Below are positions 62,344-64,000 of a stretch of DNA of 64,000 nucleotides, in pieces. The position numbers were made by a program, and so were the translations under genes. Source of the DNA: Hermatobates lingyangjiaoensis (lineage: Eukaryota; Arthropoda; Insecta; Hemiptera; Hermatobatidae); contig JAPFBL010000525.1 of assembly GCA_026182355.1 (NCBI GenBank), positions 224,095-288,094 on the forward strand, read 5' to 3'. The notes under the pieces were generated by a model, which saw only the letters and a list, made by a program, of their open reading frames with translations, made no database searches and had not been told where the DNA came from. How positions within the stretch are numbered: the stretch's first letter is position 1; each line of letters starts with the position of its first letter.

Positions 62344-63454
62344 TATAAATAGGCAGCAGATCCTCTTTTAAACAGGTATCATTAAAATTAACCGCAGTCT
62401 CGGCATTCACGATCTTAAGACTGAGAGATTCGATCCTACGAACTAATCTCCTGCTAACAGTGTTCAACTGGAAAAGAAGTTGGCCAAGTGACATGTTAAA
62501 TTAAAATCGATGACTCATGCTTAGTCATTGCTATTAATAGATTAAAGGATTAGTATAGGTTAATATAAAGAGAAGGTCAAAGGTCAATAATGAACAAGAA
62601 ACAAGTGGTTAGAATAAAAGAGTTGAAAGGTCAACGGTATAACTGGACTAATAGAGAATAAATTATTATTTATAATTTATTTTCATAATATATATATAAC
62701 AAGATTTCACATATACATGTGAAATAACAATCAATGATCAAACCACAATATGAAATGAAAAAAAAAAGACTAAGACGTTTCAACCGTACCAAGTGGTCTT
62801 CGTTAGAGTCAAAAATCGAACTCTGGGTTTTTGGGTTTTCTGGGTAGTTTGAGTTTTTGACTCTGACGAAGACCGCTTGTTACGGTTGCAAGATCTTAGT
62901 CTTTTTTTCCCCCATTTCATATTGTGGTTTGATCATATTTATATATATATATTAAAGTCAGGGATAATCCTTAAGTTGAGTGACTGGCCTATCAATTAAA
63001 CTTAATTAATTTTACTAAACTTATTAAACTTTTAATTAAACTTATTAAACTAGTTTAGTTATCAACAAATTTGTATTTATTTAATTGTTAATTTGCCTCA
63101 AAGAATAATTTAAAACTTAAAGTTGAATGATTAATCTCATTGTATTAAAGAATGGTTGCCTAAATATAAATTTTATTTGCTAATGACTATTGTTATATAA
63201 CGTGGTTTTTAGAATTATATGGATATATAGTAATGATAGTTAGTAAGTAGTAAAAAAATGTAATAGTTAAATACTGAATGTTTATTGTTTATTTCAGCTT
63301 GAAGCATGCCCTCGTCACCTGGGGAGATAAATTCACTAAGAAAGAACTTACCGACGCCTTTGATGCCATTGAAAACTCCATCGATGACAAAGGCCAAATT
63401 GACACCGAATACCTCATCAACATGCTCATTGGTGGAGCCCAAGAAGAGGAATAA
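45236..63454 (+). CDS. Mlc2: Muscle myosin regulatory light chain (MLC2), complete, 5 coding exons
   Basis: Seen: ATG (45236-45238), then 58394-58618, 59487-59667, 61583-61655 and 63298-63454 join to 212 residues. Residues 1-18 are MADKAE plus a Lys/Glu run, 19-43 a Pro-Ala repeat, 44-57 a basic stretch, then SGSSVFSMF with the light-chain-kinase target serines at about 60/61. The first EF-hand loop is DKDKDGILGKED (82-93). Later come VNFTQLLTLFAQRMSGG and a C-terminal lobe ending GGAQEEE. Known: the regulatory light chain binds the myosin neck and tunes contraction by Ca/Mg binding and phosphorylation; arthropod forms carry long Lys/Pro/Ala N-termini. The later EF-hands are degenerate, as usual. 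The ATG-only first coding exon is inferred: it ends ATG|GTAAGT, lies just below a TATA-like box, and joins in frame to GCG GAT AAG (MADK). Introns 1, 3 and 4 hold hammerhead-type palindromes. Confidence 0.93.
45607..45800. repeat. Family A palindrome 3
   Basis: Opens GATTTCACATAAACACGTGA and closes ATTGTGGTTTGATCATTGAT against (TA)n. The left arm has CTGACGA on the - strand (45704-45710), the right arm on the + strand (45725-45731). Confidence 0.9.
45722..45763 (+). ncRNA. Hammerhead ribozyme motif, family A copy 3, right arm
   Basis: CTGACGA, A, stem GACCG/CGGTT with loop TTTGTTA, GAAA, GATCTT, AGTC. Helix I is weakened (TATT in place of GACT on the 5' side). Confidence 0.55.
45818..46046. 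repeat. Family A palindrome 4 (left core mutated)
   Basis: The left arm has CTAACGA (G5 to A) yet keeps GACCAC/GTGGTT stem II; the right arm has an intact CTGACGA core. Ends in (TA)n at 46045-46072. Confidence 0.9.
45970..46012 (+). ncRNA. Hammerhead ribozyme motif, family A copy 4, right arm
   Basis: GACT, CTGACGA, A, stem GACTG/TGGTT (pairs kept through G-U wobbles), GAAA, TATCTT, AGTC. Helix I is GACT/AGTC. Helix III is reduced to one pair. Confidence 0.55.
46105..46225 (+). other. GC-richer segment with 5S-rRNA-like stretch
   Basis: GGAGCTACACACCGGTGAAA followed by CCAGTTCCGAACACGGAAAG recalls the CACACC...TTCCGAACACGGAAGTT block of 5S rRNA. The flanks do not fold into an obvious 5S helix I, so this may be a fragment, a 5S-derived retroposon or coincidence. 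Confidence 0.2.
46409..46590. repeat. 41-bp tandem repeat, 4.5 copies
   Basis: GATCTTAGATTTTTCATCTG starts at 46409, 46450, 46491, 46532 and (diverged) 46573, an exact 41-bp period. Nearly identical copies suggest recent expansion. Confidence 0.95.
47260..47560. repeat. Family C foldback cluster (three units)
   Basis: Two same-orientation units (47296-47335 and 47417-47450) and one inverted unit (47471-47510). The first reads on the - strand CTGATGA-A-GACGTAT-AA-ATACATC-AAAAC (G12 changed). The others keep GATGTAT/ATACATC-GAAACG but have lost part of CTGATGA. Neighbouring lines encode matching AGTTCTTCTTATTA and TAATAAGAAGAAGT ends. Confidence 0.7.
47615..47820. repeat. PLE-end fragment and inverted repeat between (TA)n tracts
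   Basis: (TA)n then TTTTGGTAGCAGTCCTTCTT, shared with 53535 and 62340, marks the same PLE-like terminus. AAGGATTCCGTTGTTGTA and its complement form a foldback at 47720-47785, closed by (TA)n at 47790-47818. Confidence 0.6.
47889..48003. repeat. Palindromic repeat, family E (hammerhead type)
   Basis: Arms GAAACGAGAACACTTACTGG against the complement. The left arm on the - strand has CTGATGA-C-GAAC-TTCA-ATTC-GAAA; the right arm keeps GAAC-TTCA-GTTC-GAAA but starts GGATGA. Confidence 0.85.
49842..50022. repeat. Near-perfect 180-bp palindrome, family H
   Basis: TAGAAATAGGTAAAACCGTC through to its complement, with a short centre (ACATCAGGT). Each arm has GAAGATGGACAACGACCGAA then AGCGCTCC. Same family as 42283-42586; arms here are almost identical, so it is young or has been corrected. 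Confidence 0.95.
50424..50466. repeat. (TA)n microsatellite
   Basis: About 21 TA units directly abutting the palindrome at 50468. Confidence 0.95.
50468..50575. repeat. Palindromic repeat, family I (no ribozyme core seen)
   Basis: Perfect arms AAATAAACAGTGACACATAG to centre CAATATTG. It has no CTGANGA/GAAA pair, unlike the neighbouring palindromes, but sits against (TA)n in the same manner. Confidence 0.9.
50723..50932. repeat. Family A palindrome 5 (both cores damaged)
   Basis: The left arm has CTAACGA; the right arm has an intact CTGACGA but GAAG instead of GAAA. Outer ends match the family, beside (TA)n. Confidence 0.9.
50945..51065 (-). repeat. Family F-like single arm, decayed
   Basis: CAACTCACTTGAATATTTAA and CGTCGTCTGGAGAAGGAGAA parallel the 26688 and 58030 units; the core has mutated to CAGACGA. 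Confidence 0.45.
51129..51171 (-). ncRNA. Type I hammerhead ribozyme motif, left arm of type copy
   Basis: Read on the - strand: GACT, CTGACGA, A, GACCG-CTTGTTA-CGGTT, GAAA, GATCT, T, AGTC. Helix I GACT/AGTC (4 pairs), helix II GACCG/CGGUU (5 pairs, one wobble), helix III A-U and G-C with a two-base loop, cleavage after the U in CUU. All core bases C3-A9 and G12-A15.1 are present; the one departure is an extra A after A9. Confidence 0.7.
51195..51237 (+). ncRNA. Type I hammerhead ribozyme motif, right arm of type copy
   Basis: Mirror image of the left-arm motif: GACT 51195-51198, CTGACGA 51199-51205, extra A, stem II 51207-51223, GAAA 51224-51227, predicted cleavage after 51233, AGTC 51234-51237. 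It is sense-oriented within Mlc2 intron 1, so it would be present in the pre-mRNA. Confidence 0.7.
53090..53170 (+). pseudogene. Short Penelope-like 5' fragment
   Basis: AATTTACTTTAATGAAACAG and CTTAAGGAAGATTTCTATAA correspond to the FNxTCLKEDL region of 62294-62494, joined directly to the family A palindrome at 53181. Confidence 0.4.
53181..53418. repeat. Family A palindrome 7 (both cores mutated at G8)
   Basis: The right arm has CTGACAA, the left arm CTGACTA; both keep stem II (AACCGC.../AACCAC...GTGGTT) and GAAAGATCTTAGTC. Likely inactive on both strands. Confidence 0.9.
53438..53517. repeat. Family A palindrome 8, truncated outer arm
   Basis: AAGATTTCACATAAACACGT to GGGAAAACAACACTAAGGTC, ending at GGTCTTTT before the ribozyme core, then a (TA)n-like tract and PLE-end sequence. 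Confidence 0.85.
54060..54240 (+). other. Isolated GC-richer island, unidentified
   Basis: ATGGCAGCGCGAGAGGCAGC opens a frame of about 50 sensible codons (MAAREAATEIEKNVAQI) before AT-rich sequence. No acceptor, donor or family is recognised. Possibly a retroposed fragment. Confidence 0.25.
54355..54785. repeat. Two tandem copies of a 213-bp unit
   Basis: GATAATGCTTTTAATTAAAT occurs at 54356 and 54569; GCCATTTAAATTG, ATTATATTCAAA and TCGTGGAAGTGT/TTGTGGAAGTGT recur at the same spacing, with small insertions. Confidence 0.8.
55326..55415. repeat. (TG)n microsatellite
   Basis: About 40 TG units with a few interruptions at the right end (GCGTG, GGGTG). Confidence 0.97.
55684..55760 (-). repeat. 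tRNA-derived SINE, 3' end only
   Basis: AGGTTAGGTTGCAGTGGCAG, GGGAACACACGTGGGCCGAA and TGATACCACACAA: the terminal 75 bp of the family, in reverse. Confidence 0.75.
56780..56975. repeat. Family A palindrome 9
   Basis: The right arm core CTGACGA...GAAAAATCTTAGTC is intact; the left arm has CTGAAGA but a disrupted stem II. It ends in the terminal hairpin and (TA)n (56976-57018). Confidence 0.85.
56866..56908 (+). ncRNA. Hammerhead ribozyme motif, family A copy 9 (helix I lost)
   Basis: CTGACGA, A, GACC/GGTT stem, GAAA, AATCTT, AGTC. The 5' strand of helix I is CCAA instead of GACT, so folding is doubtful. Confidence 0.4.
57017..57187. repeat. Palindromic repeat, family E, beside (TA)n
   Basis: Outer arms AAATGAAAAAAGACAACAAA and complement. 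The left arm has an intact ribozyme-type core on the - strand; the right arm keeps only the outer part. Confidence 0.85.
57064..57095 (-). ncRNA. Hammerhead ribozyme motif, family E
   Basis: On the - strand CTGACGA (57087-57093), extra C, stem GAAC/GTTC with loop TTCT, GAAA (57070-57073), TATC. Helix I beyond the first pair is poor. Confidence 0.45.
57240..57385. repeat. PLE-end-like repeat with GACGAAACGTCGG
   Basis: CGTC-ACTTTA-GACG followed by GAAACGTCGG is the second half of a hammerhead layout with a decayed first box. CCTCGATAAAAAGG and GTGGTCGAGATAAG also occur near 1385-1430. Confidence 0.4.
57427..57611. repeat. Family A palindrome 10
   Basis: Left arm fully intact on the - strand (57464-57506). 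The right arm on the + strand has one stem II change (GACAG against CGGTT). It ends in the terminal hairpin and (TA)n (57645-57668); the left flank is (TA)n as well. Confidence 0.95.
57464..57506 (-). ncRNA. Type I hammerhead ribozyme motif, family A copy 10
   Basis: Identical in core and stems to the type copy: GACT, CTGACGA, A, GACCG/CGGTT, GAAA, GATCTT, AGTC. Confidence 0.65.
57686..57950. repeat. Palindromic repeat, family E variant
   Basis: Left arm on the - strand CTGATGA-C-GAAC-AACA-GTTC-AAAA (G12 lost). Right arm on the + strand CTGATAA-C-GAAC-AACA-GTTC-GAAA (G8 lost). Stem II is perfect in both while each core has a different lesion. Confidence 0.8.
58030..58165 (-). repeat. Family F single arm
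   Basis: On the - strand CTGATGG-C-GAC-GATG-GTC-GAAATATC, with CACCTC before and GATGTG after giving a helix I with one mismatch. A9 is G. Preceded by (TA)n (57990-58026) and joined on the right to a family A half element. Confidence 0.65.
58170..58301 (+). repeat. Family A half element (right arm only)
   Basis: It starts at the palindrome centre (CCCAACAGTTGGG) and runs to the terminal hairpin ATCACGTGTTTATGTGAAAT, then (TA)n 58302-58342. The left arm is absent. Confidence 0.9.
58191..58233 (+). ncRNA. Type I hammerhead ribozyme motif 160 bp before Mlc2 exon 2
   Basis: GACT, CTGACGA, A, GACCG-CTTGTTA-CGGTT, GAAA, GATCTT, AGTC, identical to the type copy. With no opposite arm nearby it would not be sequestered in a long hairpin, and it is sense to Mlc2. 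Confidence 0.7.
58394..58618 (+). CDS. Mlc2: Mlc2 exon 2 (Lys-rich and Pro-Ala N-terminal extension)
   Basis: The acceptor GGTTGTTTAG ends at 58393; the donor GAA|GTAAGT starts at 58619. Its 75 codons run from ADKAEKK to VAEFKE. The Pro-Ala region uses C-rich CCC/GCC codons, in sharp contrast with the AT-rich flanks. Confidence 0.95.
58619..59486 (+). other. Mlc2: Mlc2 intron 2
   Basis: 868 bp of AT-rich sequence without recognised repeats. Confidence 0.6.
59487..59667 (+). CDS. Mlc2: Mlc2 exon 3 (first EF-hand)
   Basis: The acceptor is a T tract ending TTTTAG at 59486; the donor GGCG|GTAGGT starts at 59668. It encodes GFSMMDKDKDGILGKED through TLFAQRMSG, with the one canonical calcium-binding loop, and ends in phase 1. 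Confidence 0.97.
59790..60950. repeat. Degenerate AGT/AGC trinucleotide tracts
   Basis: Two stretches rich in TAGTAGTAG and AGCAGCAG units flank ordinary AT-rich intron sequence; they are low-complexity and non-coding. Confidence 0.6.
61094..61408 (+). repeat. tRNA-derived SINE, full length, with target duplication
   Basis: Head GGGCCAGGTTATCTCAGTGG, body GAGAGAACGTTAAGCCTTCG and CCCGAGCCTGTATGGTGTCA, A-rich tail at 61395-61410. The 16-bp target AAACTTAAAAGCTAAG is present on both sides (61078-61093, 61409-61424). Its 3' end (CGGTAAATGGCTGACGTTA) differs from that of the other copies and matches 42045-42070. Confidence 0.9.
61583..61655 (+). CDS. Mlc2: Mlc2 exon 4
   Basis: The acceptor TTTGTTTTAG ends at 61582; the donor GATAA|GTTAGT starts at 61656. 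It encodes GSDPDEVIRAAFMSFDNNG and LIDSD, the degenerate second EF-hand, and ends in phase 2. Confidence 0.95.
61752..61874 (+). repeat. Family A half element (right arm only)
   Basis: It begins at the centre (CAGTTGGGTTTTT) and ends ATGTGAAATCTT against a TA-rich tract. Core 61764-61806: CTGACGA, A, GACCG/CTGTT (one stem II mismatch), GAAA, AGTC. Confidence 0.9.
61891..61983. repeat. (GA)n microsatellite
   Basis: About 40 GA units with a few GG and AT interruptions. Confidence 0.97.
62190..62285 (-). repeat. Family F single arm
   Basis: On the - strand CCGATGA-A-GAC-GAAT-GTC-AAAATATC; core altered at U4 and G12. Bounded on both sides by (TA)n. Confidence 0.55.
62294..62494 (-). pseudogene. 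Penelope-like 5' fragment ending in (TA)n
   Basis: The - strand reads MSLGQLLFQLNTVSRRLVRR, IESLSLKIVNAETAVNFN, then CLKEDLLPIYTN, directly followed by (TA)n. Closest relative is 34420-34735. The coding match stops exactly where the TA tract starts, as at 47615 and 53535. Confidence 0.5.
62701..62937. repeat. Family A palindrome 13 (both cores mutated)
   Basis: The left arm has CTAACGA; the right arm has CTGACGA but GCAA for GAAA. Outer ends abut TA-rich sequence on both sides. Confidence 0.9.
63298..63454 (+). CDS. Mlc2: Mlc2 exon 5 (terminal)
   Basis: The acceptor TTTATTTCAG ends at 63297. It encodes NLKHALVTWGDKFTKKELT through LINMLIGGAQEEE and TAA at 63452. Confidence 0.96.
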
Positions 63455-63478
63455 ATAATGCATTCATTGGAAAAAAAA

Positions 63479-63593
63479 AATAAAGAAGCAAGATTCAATT
63501 TAATAATATTTTGTAAATAATACAGAAACGGACCATATTTTTTACAAGGAAAATTCTTTCTTTTTTTTTTTGTTCTGTTGAAATATTAATAAA
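63479..63593 (+). terminator. Mlc2: Mlc2 polyadenylation signals
   Basis: AATAAA hexamers lie at 63479-63484 and 63588-63593, 25 and 134 bp after the stop. The second is followed by a GT-rich stretch and is the likelier site. Confidence 0.6.
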
Positions 63594-63819
63594 ATGAGAG
63601 GCCCGATATTGTTGTATGTTTTTTTATAAAAAAAAAATTAATACACAAAATAGTCTGATATGTTGCATTTCTTTGAAATAATCTCCGCTCTGTTCAGTTT
63701 ATTAGAAATTATTCAATAGATATTGTTAGCCCTCAAGCATTTCATATGAATTAAGAAAGAACATCTTACCAAGGGGTTTTTTATTCGTACATATAGTCGG
63801 CATGAGTCTTCTATCCAAA

Positions 63820-64000
63820 ATATTGATAAAAGTATAGACCGTGAAGTAGAAACAAAATAAATATATCAGGACTCGGTCAGTTTTTCAGGTTCAAATTAAA
63901 CTCCCATTGCAAATGTTACGGTTTTTATTTAAAAGCTTTTTAATAGGCAGAAGTATAAAATAAAACTCTTTTTCAACAGCTGTTACTGAAATTCGCTAAA
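63820..64000. repeat. Family G palindrome, partial (runs off window)
   Basis: TATTGATAAAAGTATAGACC, GGACTCGGTCAG, TTCAGGTTCAAATTAAACTC and the AGGCAGAAGTATA part match the left arm of 26073-26617; the right arm would lie beyond the end. Confidence 0.8.

Larger units (their letters stand above)
61656..63297 (+). other. Mlc2: Mlc2 intron 4
   Basis: It holds a family A half element, a (GA)n tract, a family F arm, a PLE fragment and family A palindrome 13. 62945-63290 shows nothing. Confidence 0.6.

Overview
The window is AT-rich, intron-rich animal DNA, very probably from an arthropod and possibly a chelicerate. It carries three protein genes on the + strand, all spliced with GT-AG introns. (1) The 3' end of the translation factor gene eIF3a: six coding exons at 2003-12294, encoding the last 297 residues. 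(2) A complete coding sequence for the mRNA export factor Rae1: eight coding exons at 17499-32035, 360 residues. (3) A complete muscle-type myosin regulatory light chain (Mlc2-like): a promoter and an ATG-only first coding exon near 45.1-45.24 kb, a 13.2-kb first intron, and four further exons at 58394-63454, 212 residues. The lysine-rich plus Pro-Ala-repeat N-terminus of the light chain is an arthropod trait. The chelicerate suggestion is weak and rests on general resemblance only.

The rest is mostly mobile-element DNA. It includes tRNA-derived SINEs (one with a clear target-site duplication), three hAT-type MITEs with 8-bp duplications (two clear, one 6/8), a TTAA-flanked MITE, a deleted Tc1/mariner copy with both terminal repeats, a mariner fragment inserted into a decayed Penelope-like retroelement (PLE), other PLE fragments, dispersed repeats in opposite orientations, three tandem arrays (54/55, 129 and 41 bp) and many (TA)n tracts.

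The most striking feature is a set of short palindromic repeats, usually lying against (TA)n tracts. Several families that share little sequence have the same layout in each arm: CTGANGA, one extra base, a perfect or wobble-paired hairpin, then GAAA. This is the catalytic core of a type I hammerhead ribozyme, with a 1-2 bp helix III and, in the best family, a helix I of GACT/AGTC. The palindromes therefore carry two ribozymes head to head, one on each strand. The best family has 13 copies, most of them in the Mlc2 region. Hammerheads are known in Penelope-like elements, and PLE protein fragments also occur here, so these repeats are best read as short non-autonomous PLE relatives. One copy holds a captured piece of Rae1 exon 5 and intron 5. 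A palindrome of another family is inserted in a SINE with a 12-bp target duplication.

Layout: 0-2 kb, palindromes and repeats upstream of the first eIF3a exon seen; 2-12.3 kb, eIF3a with a minisatellite in its last intron; 12.6-17.5 kb, intergenic; 17.5-32.1 kb, Rae1 with large repeat-filled introns; 32.1-45 kb, intergenic and rich in transposons; 45-63.6 kb, myosin light chain with palindrome-packed introns; 63.6-64 kb, one more partial palindrome. The three genes have unrelated roles (translation initiation, mRNA export and mitosis, muscle contraction), and nothing suggests co-regulation.
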